Source of the DNA: Aselliscus stoliczkanus
Taxonomy: Eukaryota > Chordata > Mammalia > Chiroptera > Hipposideridae
DNA length: 64,000 nucleotides
Direction of reading: 5' to 3'
Assembly (NCBI GenBank): GCA_033961575.1
Contig: CM066735.1
Location: 33,561,501 to 33,625,500 of the forward strand
Shown here: positions 50,466-61,710 of the stretch, in pieces
Position numbering within the stretch: position 1 is the stretch's first letter
Layout of the letters: every line of letters starts with the position of its first letter
Made by a program: the position numbers and the translations under genes
Notes under the pieces: generated by a model
Databases searched by the model: none
Told to the model about the DNA's origin: nothing
The model's input: the letters and a program-made list of their open reading frames with translations, nothing else

Positions 50466-50606
50466 TTTTTTTTTAAATAATCTAAGTGTATTTATTTATT
50501 TATTTATTTATTGAAGGCAGTGTCACTGGCCCTCATATGTGGGACCCGAACTGGGACTGCTGGCCTCCCAAGCCAGCGCTCAACCACCACACCACTCGGC
50601 CAGCCA
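50466..50606 (-). mobile_element. Short tRNA-only SINE, copy 13
   Basis: Same ~100-bp unit ('gaaggcagtgtcactggccc' to 'ctcggccagcc') with a long A/T-rich tail containing (TTTA)n at 50489-50512. Duplication tctagtcattctt at 50453-50465 and 50607-50619. Confidence 0.92.
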
Positions 50607-50889
50607 TCTAGTCATTCTTAATTTGACCAAATGCTAAAAGTAAATCATCCTGTAGAGGTAATAACAAATTCAAATATTTAAGGCCAGATATATAGCTGGG
50701 TTGGAACTAGATTACATTTAATAGTTTTAAAAAACAAACAAAAACCACTTACATTTATACAGGAAGATTTGGCTCTTTGTACAGTCAGAATGATAGACCA
50801 GAAGTCTAACTGAAATTTGCCTACTTATGACTTAAATTTCTGTTTCTTTTGCTTCAGTGAAATAAATATATTCTCATCTTAATGCCATT

Positions 50890-51110
50890 TGTGAATACCT
50901 AGCAGCAGCTAATGTTTACTGGACACCCACTTTATATAGAGTTTTATAAGTACTATCTTATTTAAGCTCATGAAAGCTTATGAGGTAGGTTTTATTTTTG
51001 TCACATTTATTTCACATATAAGGAAACTGAGGCTTAGGAGTGGTGGAGCTAAGGTTTGAAATCAGGCTTTTCAAACCCCAAAAGAAATTAGGATTTCCAC
51101 ATATCTGGCA
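50890..51110 (-). repeat. MIR relic
   Basis: Reverse-strand MIR, including 'aggaaactgaggcttaggag' and 'gctaaggtttgaaatcaggc'. Confidence 0.75.
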
Positions 51111-51146
51111 TCCAGCAAATAGTCAGTGAATAATTAAGATAGCTTG

Positions 51147-51147
51147 C

Positions 51148-51193
<46 letters not shown>

Positions 51194-51285
51194 CATCCAT
51201 CCATCCACCATCCATCCATCCATCCATCCATCCATCCATCCATCCATCCATCCATCCAACCATCCATCCATCCAACCATCCATCA
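51147..51285. repeat. (TATC)n-(CATC)n compound microsatellite
   Basis: About 12 TATC units switch at 51192 to about 22 CATC units with two AACC and one ACCA interruptions. Confidence 0.97.
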
Positions 51286-51339
51286 TGGAAAAAAATACAA
51301 TGAAATAAACATTGCTAAGAGAGTCACTTAAAATAGAGC

Positions 51340-51735
51340 CAGAAGTCTATGAGGGAAGTGGGCGTAAGTACATCTTGCTCCTCATTCCCAGAATTGCTAT
51401 TAAGTTGCTAAACCTGTTTCTAAACTCACCTTGAGGCTGAGTCATATACATCTGAGAAGAACAACTGCAGTATGGATACATGTGGACCTGACCTCCTCCT
51501 TGTAATTTTCACTGCCCTCATTTGCATATTGGAACTAACAAATCCCTGATAAGCTAGCCAGCAAGCCTTCATTTGCATGAAAGGATTATACTGGTTTTTG
51601 TCTTTATAAATCCTGCCTTTTGTTGTTCTCTCTGGAGTGCAGTTTGGGTGACTACCTGAATATGGACCTCCCAGATTCAGATCCCTTAAGACCCCAAAAT
51701 AAACTTTTAATTTGTTTTACAGCCTCAAATCGTTA
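51340..51735 (+). mobile_element. Gammaretrovirus-like (ERV1) solo LTR
   Basis: Has the arrangement of a class I LTR: 'catttgcatattggaac' and 'catttgcatgaaaggatt' (octamer-like), a TATA-like TTTATAAATCCTGCC at 51602, 'ctctctggagtgcagtttgg', and the poly(A) signal AATAAA at 51699-51704. No internal retroviral sequence follows. Boundaries are not fixed. Confidence 0.5.
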
Positions 51736-51776
51736 TTGATCGACTCTGTGTGTCTGTCTCCCTATGTCTGTCGAAC

Positions 51777-51803
51777 TATCTATCTATCTATCTATCTAAT
51801 CAT
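51777..51803. repeat. Short (CTAT)n
   Basis: Six to seven CTAT units with degenerate flanks. Confidence 0.9.
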
Positions 51804-51989
51804 CTATCATCTTATTTACTCTCAAAGAAATATGTGCAGAAATTGAGTATGTTTACTATAAATAGATGTTGTGTTCTTCTACCTAAGAATTTAGAGGCTT
51901 TTTTTTTTTTTCAGCAAAGGAACATTGAATTTGTTTAGCTCTCTCAAGTTTCTTCATATATCTCTTAAGATTAAATTATACAGTATTGG

Positions 51990-52440
51990 TTAGGGTTTTT
52001 TTTTTTTAGTTACAAGAGACAGAAATCACTTACATTGGCTTAAGCAGAAAGAAAACTAGCAAAATATTGGCTTATATAGCTAAAAAGTCCTGACACAGCA
52101 TGAGGGACAGCTTGATTTAAAGGCTCTGGTGATGTCATCAGGTCATAATTCTCTCTATGTAGTGGCAACCTGGCTGCCATCAATATTAGGTTTTCATGAT
52201 CTGAGGACAAGCCTAACAGAAAACTTGCTTTTTTTCCTTAGAGATCCACCCACATCCAGTCTATTTAATCTGATTTTGTCATGTGGCCATTATTAAGCTA
52301 ATCATTGTGCCTAAGGAAATGTTATGCTTTGCTTGTCCAAGCCTGGGTCATATGTCCACTCCCATAATTTAGGTGGAGGGAATGGGCAGTTTTGTGCAAT
52401 CCACATGAGCTAGTGATGGACATTAATAGGTCTTTAAATA
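51990..52440. repeat. Unassigned ancient interspersed repeat
   Basis: 'ttacaagagacagaaatcac', 'ggcttaagcagaaag', 'tcctgacacagcatgagg' and 'caagcctgggtcatatgtccactcc' follow the order of a common old mammalian repeat that I recognise but cannot name with confidence. Confidence 0.45.
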
Positions 52441-53169
52441 AACTTTAGCAAATTATTTTAAGAAGGAGCGATAGATATTGTATGGCAAAAAGCCCTAAAA
52501 TTATATTACGGTGTTCCTAATAGTTCAGATATTTTATAAGTTCAGATATGAAATCTCTTTGTAGGAAAGTCATGGTATTAGGGCAGAACTGATCGAAAAA
52601 AATGGATATCAAATACTGAATTTTATAGTAAAGTATTTGAAAATGCTAGCTTTTTACAAAATACCAGAATATGATTTTTGTGAGTTAGCTATATGAATGA
52701 TGGATAATGAAACTAACATCATCAATTATAATTGCTGACTGAAAATAAATATTTGATCCTATAGAGGAGGTTAAGAACTTCTACACTGAACTAAAAATCT
52801 GGTCTATCCTCCAATCCAGAATCTTCTGCTGAAGGTCTTATCTTGTGGAGAAAACAATTGACGGGTAGTCAGAGCATCACTTTTTCCAAATGATCTCATA
52901 ATCCCATGTAATCCCATGTCAATATACTTCATGAGCTCTCTGAGTCATTTGATCAAGGATTATTGTATTTGCTGTTCCGTTATCTCTTTTTTCTGGTGCT
53001 GTGGGTAATGTCTGAAATATGGGGCTGGTATGATCTACAAAATCCTCTTGCTGACTCTTAACACAAGATTATTGAGAAAGGAGTTTAGTTAGTAGGAAAA
53101 TAAACACAAATTCCAATAGCAGAAAACCATATGGAAGGTGATTTCCTTCATGTCACCTCATGCCCATGA
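52441..53169. other. No gene recognised
   Basis: AT-rich, unassigned. Confidence 0.4.
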
Positions 53170-55035
53170 TTTCATTGCATGTTTTTCCTGTTTTCTTCTA
53201 GGAGTTTTATGGTTTCAGGTCTTACTTTCAAGTTTTTGATGTATTTCAAGTTAATTTTTGTGAGTGATGTAAAATAGGGATCCGATTTGATTGTTTTGCA
53301 TGTGACTGCAGACACCATTTATTGAAAAGACTGTCCTTTCCCTGATGAATATACTTGGCTCCCTTGTCAAATATTAGTTGACTGTATATGTGAGGGTTTA
53401 TTCCTGGGCTCTCAGTTCTGTGCAATTGATCTGTGTATTTGTTTTTATGCCAATAGCATACTGTTTTGATTACTACTGCTTTGTAATAATAGTTTGAAAT
53501 CAGGAAGTATAATGCCTCCAGCTTTGCTTTTCTTTTTCAGGATTGCTTTGGATATTCAGGGTTTTTTATTGTTCCATAAACATTCTGGGATTTTTTTTCC
53601 CCCTATTTCTGTGAAAAATGCCAGAGAATCTTGATAGGGGTTGCATTAAATATAAGGATGTGTTTGGGTAGTATGGACATTTTAGCAATATTAACTTATT
53701 CAGTCCCCATGCACAGGATATCTTTCCATTGATGTCTCTTCTTTAATTTATTTCATCAAAGTCTTATTGTTTGCAGTATACAGATATTTCACCTTGTTAG
53801 TTAAATTTCTTTCTAAGTATTTTATTTGCTATTTCTTTTTCAGATATTTCATTGTTAGTGTATGGAAATGCAACTAATTTCTATATGTTGGTTTTGTATC
53901 GTGCAACTTTACTGATTCGCTTATTAGTTCTAATGATTTTTTTTTTTTTGGCAGGGTCTTTAAAATTTTCTCTATTTAAGGTCATATCATCTGCAAACAA
54001 AGACAGTTTACTTCTTCCATTCTGATTTGGATGACCCCCTCCCCTCTTTTTTTCCCCCTTCTCTGGTTAAAAGTTCCAGTGCTATGTTGAGTAAGAGTGG
54101 TGAGAGTGGGCACACTTGTCTTGTTCCTGATCATAGAGGAAAGGCTTTCAACCTTTTGATGTGAGTGTGAACTTTTCATATATGGCTTTAAAAAAAAAAA
54201 AGATTTTATTGGGGAATTGGGGGCAGGGAACAGCGTTGGGGAAGCAGGGAAGGAAAACAGACAAGTTGCTGTCCTTTTGTTCTTCAGTCTAGTTGTGGAG
54301 GAGGTTGCTTCAATGGCCCATGTTGGTATCATTATTGTGCTCTTCTCAGGTGAGGCAGATCAGTCTCCGGCCTCTGGATGGCCACTCATGGAGGCTCTTG
54401 GTAGCTCACACCAGCTGCCGGCCGCTCATGCTGGCTGCCGGCCACTCACTGTAGCCTATGGTAGCCCATTGCAGCAGGAGCTGCAGCTATGCCGTCCCTG
54501 GTGATACACAGCAGCCCAGCTCCAGGTTGAGCTGTTGTTCACCATCTTAGTTGTATAGGGCAGTGTCACTGGCCCTCATATGTGGGATCCGAACTGGGGC
54601 CGCTGGAATCCCAAGCCAGCTCTTAAACAACGTGCAACTCGGCCAGCCTATATATATGGCTTTTTATACCCAAATTGTTGAGAGTTTTTTTAATCATGAA
54701 AGGAGGTTGAATTTTGTGGAATGCTTTTCTGAATATACTTAAATGGTCATTTTTTAAATCTTTAATTTATTAGTGTGGTGTATCACATTGATTTGCATAT
54801 GTTGAACCAACCTTACATCCCAGGAGTACATCTCACTGATCATGGTGTATAATCCTTTTAATATGCTGTTGAGATCAGTTTGCTAGAATTTTTGCATCTA
54901 TATTCATTAGGGATATTGGCTTCTAGTTTTCTTTCCTTGTAGTGTCCTTATTCATTTGGGATATTGGCCTCTAGTTTTCTTTCCTTGTAGTGTCCTTATC
55001 TGGCTTTTGTATCAGGATAATGCTGCTTGAGGGAG
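53170..55035 (-). mobile_element. L1 ORF2 C-terminal relic with nested SINE
   Basis: Reverse L1 ORF2: 'gacaccatttattgaaaagactgtcctttccc', 'tatgccaatagcatactgttttgattac', 'aagtcttattgtttgcagtatacag', 'gtcatatcatctgcaaacaaagacag', and after the SINE 'ttgaaccaaccttacatccc'. A tandem 48-bp duplication lies at 54903-54998. Multiple stops. Confidence 0.92.
54190..54650 (-). mobile_element. Long tRNA-derived T+ SINE, copy 14
   Basis: Full-length with AATAAAATCTTTTTT tail and head end 'ctcggccagcc'. Duplication tatatggcttt at 54179-54189 and 54653-54663, inside the L1 at 53170-55035. Confidence 0.92.
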
Positions 55036-55250
55036 TGGTGAAATAAGTAAAATGAAACTTCCTGTTACCCTCCTCATTGCATCCAGCCTTGAATTTCTGT
55101 TTTTCTCCAATAGTGTGCTAGAACTTCTCTGCTGGACTTCCACAAAGGCTCTTCTGTCTTATGGGTGATTGTCTAAATCAGCATTCTTTGAGGGGAAGAT
55201 GGTAGAAAACACTTATTCTGCCAAGTTGAATACATCATTCTCCATTATGG
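55036..55250 (-). mobile_element. Possible L1M 3' fragment
   Basis: 'tgggtgattgtctaaatcagcattc' and 'aacacttattctgccaagttgaatac' resemble the L1M 3' UTR in reverse. Low confidence. Confidence 0.4.
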
Positions 55251-55697
55251 AAGAGATTTAAGCTAAGGCCTGGGAAACGTTGAAAAGCAACTAACTGATT
55301 AACCTCACAGGAAAAAAGTATGTTACTAGAGGTTAAGCAATTATTGGAACCCTGACTCAGAGTCCACATGTGAACACCAACCTATCAGTACTGGTGCTTC
55401 CTTCTGAGTACAGTATAGGATTTTTCTGAGTAAAAGTATAGGATTTTTCCTTATTAAGAAAAAAAAAAGGTGGATTATGTTTATATTCTTATTGGGTATA
55501 AATTTAAATTTACCACCATTTCAAAATGAATGAAAGAACATTTTTTTTATGACTGATTGGCTTTAGTCCTCTCTGTCTTTTGTGTGTTGGTAATGGCTAC
55601 TTTTCTATGCACCAATAATAAATATTACTTACAATACTATTACTAATAAATATAACACATTCTGAATTTTCAGAATGTGCATTCTGCTAAGCATTCT

Positions 55698-56117
55698 TTT
55701 GTTTCTTTTTTTTTTTTTAAGATTTTTATTGGGGAATTGGGAAGGGGAACAGTGTTGAGGAATTGGGGAAGAAGAATAGCCAAATTGTTGTCCTTCAGTC
55801 TTAGCTGTGAAGGGCACAGCTAGCTCAGCTCCAAGTCCAGTAGCTATCTGGCCGCTCATGGCCTCTCAGCTCAAGGTGCTATGTTCAATCTTAGTTGTGT
55901 GTGGGGGGAAGGGGTGCAGCCACATCCCATGCAGGAGTCGAACTGGCAACATTGTTGCTAAGAGAGCAAGCTCTCACCAGCTGAGCCATCCTGCCACCTG
56001 GTGGCAGCTCAGCAGCAGCTCAGCTCAGGCACAGTTCACTGGCCCATGTGGGAATCGAACCGGTGACCCTGTACTCAGAGCTTGTGCTCTTGACCAACTG
56101 AGCCACTTGGACGGCCC
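55698..56117 (-). mobile_element. Dimeric tRNA-derived SINE, copy 15
   Basis: In minus orientation: a first tRNA-like unit (GGCCGTCCAAGTGGCTCAGT, B box GGTTCGATTCC), a linker with 'gagctgagctgctgctgagc', a second unit ('aggatggctcagctggtgag', B box AGTTCGACTCC), then a body and the tail AATAAAAATCTT. Duplication tgctaagcatt at 55685-55695 and 56118-56128. It is a different subfamily from the other long SINEs but shares their C-rich tail. Confidence 0.92.
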
Positions 56118-56131
56118 TGCTAAGCATTTCT

Positions 56132-57489
56132 TAAGGCTTTTTCTCAGCACAGACTTCTGAACAGAAACCCAAACTGTGTATCTAAGTGTATCTAGATATT
56201 TTCCCTTGAATATTTTGAAGGCATCTTATCATCTTCACCTTCAAACTTTCTATTTTTCTGTGTTTTCTGGGTTACTAATTGCATCCCCATCCAGTCAGCT
56301 CCTGAATCTTGGATCTGGACATCATATTTGACCTGTTGTTCCTTCTCTCCACCCTGATTGATGAAATATCAAGGCCTTGTTTATAGAACTGTCAATTCTA
56401 GCCTTGCTAGTGGCCTACCATTCTTAATCTTTGTAGCTGTCACTTGCTTTATACCTTACCTGTTCCATTGTCAGAGGCCCTTCATGGATCTCCTTATAGC
56501 CACTCTTGCTGCCCTCTGATCTATACTCTACTGTGTAGCCAGAAACATGATTTAAAATGGAAATATGTTCATGTCACTTCCTTATAAAACACGGTTCTAT
56601 AGAGTAAACATTTACCTTCCCATTCTACCTCATCTGCTGCCTTGTCTCTTACTCCAAATTTTAGCATTTCTGAACATTCAGATAATCTTAATTTACTAGA
56701 AACTTTGTCAGAGGGACTTCCTTTATCCCTTACAGTCACTTTGGTATATCTATCATGAGTCCATAGTATATTTTATTTTTCCTTTTTAACTCCTCACAAT
56801 TATGTGTATACTGACTATTTTTCCCATAAGACAGAGACTATAGGAAAGCAGAAAATACCATCATGCTCACCATAATATTTAGATTATATAGCATAATGTA
56901 AGCATTCCATACATATTTTTGAATAAATGAATAAACCCTACAAAGTTCCTCCAGTTCCAAGCTCTTTACATTATGCCATTCTTCTTTCAGACACATTTAT
57001 ATTTAATTGTTATACAGTAAAATTTAATATTTGCCTCAGGGCTCCTATAGGAATACCCAATATTTTCAATATAGACATTTACATTTTGCTTTTTATTTAG
57101 GCAATATCTAAGTTTTTCTTAGTAATAAATTTCTCAGGCCCTTTTTGAAATCCTTAGTCAACAGATTAGAGAGGAATGGATGTTTTTGAGTAAAAGTGAT
57201 TAAAGTACATTTTAAATAGTGCTGGATTATCCGAAAGCAAATTAAAAATGTGCTTCAGGCGAAAGATTTTGAATATTGACATTTCTCGAAAAGAAAATAA
57301 CTAACCGTGATGGAAAAAGTCAGAAATGTGTTAAACTTCCTAAAACTCATCTTAATGTTTATTGATTTTACTTTTAATTAAGTAGGAGGGCACAATGACC
57401 TTAGGATCACTAAAGGCACCAACAAGATTCAATTTGAATATTAGTGGTAAAGAAAAATGTTTGATTTTTCTACATTGTCTAAACCAAGG
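56132..57489. other. No gene recognised
   Basis: The stretch 56280-56680 looks like an old repeat ('gccttgctagtggcctacc', 'gctgccctctgatctatactc', 'catgtcacttcc') but I cannot name it. The rest is AT-rich and unassigned. Confidence 0.35.
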
Positions 57490-57700
57490 ATCTTACACGT
57501 TTTATAATAATAATAACTGAGTAGTATTATATCTCAGATACTATGATAGGTATTTTATATACATTATCTATAATTAATGTTATCATGCAAGGTGGCATTA
57601 TCCTTCCCGTTTTATGGATGAGGGAAATGAGAGAATGTCCAGGTAGCTTAGTAAACTTCCCAGCCTCCAAGCTTTCTGTCAGGCCACACTGGTTTACTGT
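57490..57700 (-). repeat. MIR relic
   Basis: Reverse-strand MIR with 'ggtggcattatccttcccgttttatggatgaggg' and 'agcctccaagctttctgtcagg'. Confidence 0.75.
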
Positions 57701-58379
57701 GTGTGACAGGGGATATGACTTTTTCCTCATCCTATTCATCCTGGTAAGACAATTCCAATGCTGACTATGCAGCAGGATTGCATATATTGCTCCAATCTGT
57801 CTAAATTGGCTACTGTGCAAAACTGAAGTGAACCCCTAGCAGCTCAATAGAAAATCTATATGTTCCAGCAGGATGCCCACAGGGAAGCAGCAGATCTCTA
57901 ATTTGGAACAATCAGCACAGCAGAGAACATGGCAGGGCTGCTTTGAAGAAATATACAAGAGTTTCAGTCATTGAGGTTGACAGAAGAACTGAGACTTATT
58001 GTAGAAACTAAGCATTTCACCTAGAATAAGGCAGTGCATGAAACTGGACTCAGCAGCTAAATTTCCTTTATTCAGGGCCTGGTTATATTGCTAACTGGCT
58101 AACCAATGTTATATAAACAGAGATCAGTATTCAAGATTCATTAGGCTAGGATAAAATTTGAGTAAATAAAGTAGTTCCTGTGGTAAAACCAGTTTGATCC
58201 AAGAAAATATATTGAATAAATCAAATTTACCTGAGGTTTGGAAGTAGCTAAGATGAATTGGGAAAAGACTACAACTGTAATTTGTGACAAGTACTTGTCT
58301 AAGAGACAGTCTACTTTAACTTTTTATAAAAATTTTTTTGTTTTGTTTTTGGCTTCCCTCCCTGAGGTAGGCAGAGGTA

Positions 58380-58381
<2 letters not shown>
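57701..58381. other. No gene recognised
   Basis: Unassigned AT-rich DNA. Confidence 0.4.

Positions 58382-58464
<83 letters not shown>
58382..58464. repeat. (TA)n-(GA)n compound microsatellite
   Basis: About 28 TA units joined to about 13 GA units at 58439. Confidence 0.97.
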
Positions 58465-58598
58465 ACATTCACATAACTTTTATTACAGTATATTGTTATA
58501 ATTTTTCTATTTTATTGTTGTTGTTAATCTCTCACTGTGCCTAATTAATAAATGAAATTTAATCATAGGTATGTACGTTTAGGAAATAACAGCATATA

Positions 58599-58944
58599 AA
58601 GACTGTCCCCGAATTATGATGGTTCAACTTATGATTTTTTGACTTTATGATGGTATGAAAGTAATATGCATTCAGCAGAAACCATACCTCAAGTTTTGAG
58701 TTTTGATTTTTCCCTGAGCTAGTGCTATGCAGCATGATACCCTTTTGTGATACTGGGTAGCAGCAACAAGATGATTTTGCCCAACTGTGGGCTAATGTAA
58801 GTGTCCTGAGCATGTTAAGATAGGCTAGGCTAAGCTATTATGTTCAATAAGTTAGGTATATTAAATGCATTTTTGACTTAGGATATTTCCAATTTATGAT
58901 GGATTTATTGGGACAGAACCCCATCATAAATCGAGGAGCATCTC
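58599..58944 (+). mobile_element. Non-autonomous Tigger-type DNA transposon
   Basis: Same family as 1807-2318, opposite orientation: 'gactgtccccgaattatgatggttcaac' start and 'ggacagaaccccatcataaatc' end. It is shorter by an internal deletion after 'gaaaccatacctcaag' and has TA at both ends. Confidence 0.7.
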
Positions 58945-58949
58945 TATAG

Positions 58950-59028
58950 GGTTCTGTACTATGCACGGTTTCAGGCATCTACTGGGGGGTCTTGGAACAT
59001 ATACCCCTTGGATAAGGGGGGACTACTG
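58950..59028 (-). mobile_element. MER44-like Tigger terminus
   Basis: Reverse complement begins CAGTAGTCCCCCCTTATCC, then 'ccaagaccccccagtagatg' and 'ctgaaaccgtgc'. Only the first 70-80 bp of the element is present. Compare the full copy at 11010-11362. Confidence 0.75.
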
Positions 59029-59249
59029 TACTGCATGTCTGACTGACTTCCCACTTGATGGCTTCTTGCTGTTTCATGTGAATTTCAGTGAGTCCCAGTA
59101 ACCTTGCCTATTCTAACAGTTCAACATGTTGCTAGTTCTGTAATTGCAAATGTACCAACTTTCTCCATATCATGGAACATGATGGTTAGTTAGAATGTGA
59201 TGCTAATAAAGCCAAGTATGCTTATCCTCTATAGGTTAATTAGTATCAC

Positions 59250-59655
59250 TCGGAGAAATCATCCTTTTTAAAGGAACTGTTAGGGATTATATCTGTGACC
59301 CCAGGGAATGAGCATGCCATTGCATATAAAGTGAAACAAAGATAGCCCACGTCCCCTGGTATTCATTCTCCATTTCTTCCATACCAAGAATGATAAGTCT
59401 AAGGAAAAAGGCTAGGACAGCATTTCCTATCTTCCCTTGTAGCAAAGTGTGATCATTATCCAAAGCTATTTTGTAGAGTTGAGAATGATAAACTGGAAGG
59501 ACTTGGGTACCTGAAGCCTGGGAGCAGGAGAGCCCAGCCCTGCACTGCCTGTCTCCAGCCTTCTCAGTGAGAAAGAAATGAACTCTTGTCTTGTTTAAGC
59601 CACTGTTATTCTGGATCTTTGTTGCTCAAGAGTGACCTAATCCTAAGTGATTTAG
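59250..59655 (+). mobile_element. MLT1-like LTR relic
   Basis: Ends with 'cttgtttaagccactgttattctgg' and 'gtgacctaatcctaa', as in MLT1-class LTR 3' ends. The 5' portion is weak. Confidence 0.5.
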
Positions 59656-60099
59656 AAGGCAAAAGTGTTCATGTTTCATTGACTACTGTTGGTTTTATTT
59701 AGAACTTAGTTATGTCTTCAGAATGTTAGTCAAAATGGTGAAAATAGTTTAGCACAATACCTAATAAGTGAGCATTCAGAATTATAATCGGCATTAGCTA
59801 AATTTCACAAAAAAATTATTCAGTGCTATTAGATTAAATTAAATGAGAACATATATTGCTCACCTGATTAAACATCAAGTACATAGTGAGTGCTCAATAA
59901 TTCTGTTCTCCTAAATAAAGGCACTGGGTTTCCTTTTTAAAGCTTTTGCTATTTATTTTTTATTATAAATATCATTACAAAATAGTATAACAGAGACTTT
60001 CCCTGACCTGAAATCTGCCCTACTGTAAAAGCACTCAGATAATCTGGTTACACACCTCTAGGATAATTTTGTCTAAACATACAAATTGTTTTATTTTGA

Positions 60100-60570
60100 A
60101 GTAACAATTTATTCCCACTATGGTACACAATTACACTGGTGGCCCTCAGTGAACCATGCTTTCAGGAAACGATGCCCTTGTGTGGTGAGTACCCCTCCCA
60201 CGGAGACACTGGAGTTGCCCAGGTGAGTTAGTTTGGCCAATGGGACATCAGCAAACACATGGCAAGTAGAAGCTTTATATATATTTACACATTGGAGCTT
60301 GCTCTTTTGGAACGTTGCTGCCACCACTTAAAGAGGTTTAGACTACTTTTTCAAGGGTGAAAGATCATATGGAAAAAAGAGTTTAGCTGGCCCAGCTATC
60401 CCCACTGAGCCCAGCCTTCATAGCCCTCAGGTTGAAGACAGCTTTTCACATGAGTCTGGGAGAGATCGGCAGAAGAATCTGAATCTTGAGAAAGAATCAA
60501 TTATTATTATTTTACACTGGTAATTTGTGGGGTGATTTGTTATTCCGTCATAGGTAACAGATACATTTAT
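60100..60570 (+). mobile_element. MLT1-like MaLR LTR relic
   Basis: 'gtttggccaatgggacatcagcaaac', 'cacattggagcttgctctttt', 'gggagagatcggcagaagaatc' and 'ggggtgatttgttattcc' follow the MLT1 order almost end to end. Confidence 0.65.
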
Positions 60571-61439
60571 AAACACAAACATTTTTTATGTGTATGTAGT
60601 TTTCATAGTAAGGGAGAGAATTCTCCTTATACTTTGATATCACTTTAGCAAAAAACCCCAAAAGAACAAACAGAAAAAACAACTTACGCATCTTTTATGT
60701 GTTTGGCAATTATGTGTAGAGATTAGAGGAAACTATTAACTGTCAAATTTGTGCACTGGGTAAGCTCTGAACAGAGACTGACACTTTGGTTCCATACATT
60801 AGGAGCCTAGGCACATAATCACACTTTTTAAATTATAGACAAATTTATCATAATGAATTTTAAGTATTTTTATATTTAAATTACAGGAGTTTTAGTGGAA
60901 GCTAAAACCCAAAATTTAGGAGAGGGAGAAAGAGAGAGAATATGAGATTGTCACTCTGGCTATGTTTTTAAGAAGCAAATAACTGAGGAACCAATTCTAA
61001 GCTCACCAGGCTATTTGCCCATTTTCTAAGAGTGAGTGCCCTTTGTGTGTTTATTCCATCAGAAGCTATTAGGTATTTTCAGTACATGGAATCAATGTAC
61101 CAGCCAGGCAGAAGTGAGTTTTCATTTGCTTTTCTATCATGATAATCTGCTTTCTAGACCAATGTTTTCTAAATGCTATATCTTGAAGTGCTTTTAGGAA
61201 ATACAAAAGCAAAATATAAATATCATTTATATTTAAGTGATATTTGTTCCACAATTTCAAAACCCCCATCTCAGCTATAAAATAACTGTTCTTATCATTT
61301 GCAAAACAAATGAATTCACACTTAATTCAGGCTTATGCTAACTCTGACACTTTCATTGTAAAGTATATATTTTATTACAATGTTGTTACTTTGTTAATTC
61401 ATTTTTTATAGGTATTCCAAACATCTTTTCTTCCTATGT
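60571..61439. other. No gene recognised
   Basis: AT-rich, unassigned. Confidence 0.4.
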
Positions 61440-61600
61440 ACACTATTTTGGGTAAATACTGAGTCTGAAAGCCAGAATACTGAATTCTAGACCCAAATGT
61501 AACATTGCCTAGCCACATGACTTACAAGCAAGTAATTTAACTTCTCTAATTAGTTTTCACTTTAAAACATCACTTAGTAAATATCTTCTTTGTTTTCTTC
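61440..61600 (+). repeat. MIR-like relic
   Basis: 'gaattctagacccaaatgtaac', 'cacatgacttacaagcaagtaatttaac' matches MIR sense order loosely. Confidence 0.5.
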
Positions 61601-61710
61601 AAAAGATTTGTAAAGAATCAAATAAGATCAAATATGTGAAATTGTTAATATTAATAATACCTTACAATTAAGTATTTATGTGTTATAAATTTTTGACACT
61701 TATTTAGTGT

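Noticed and set aside
51147..51285. Possible CRISPR-like array
   Set aside because: Tandem 4-bp units with no spacers. It is a microsatellite in mammalian DNA.
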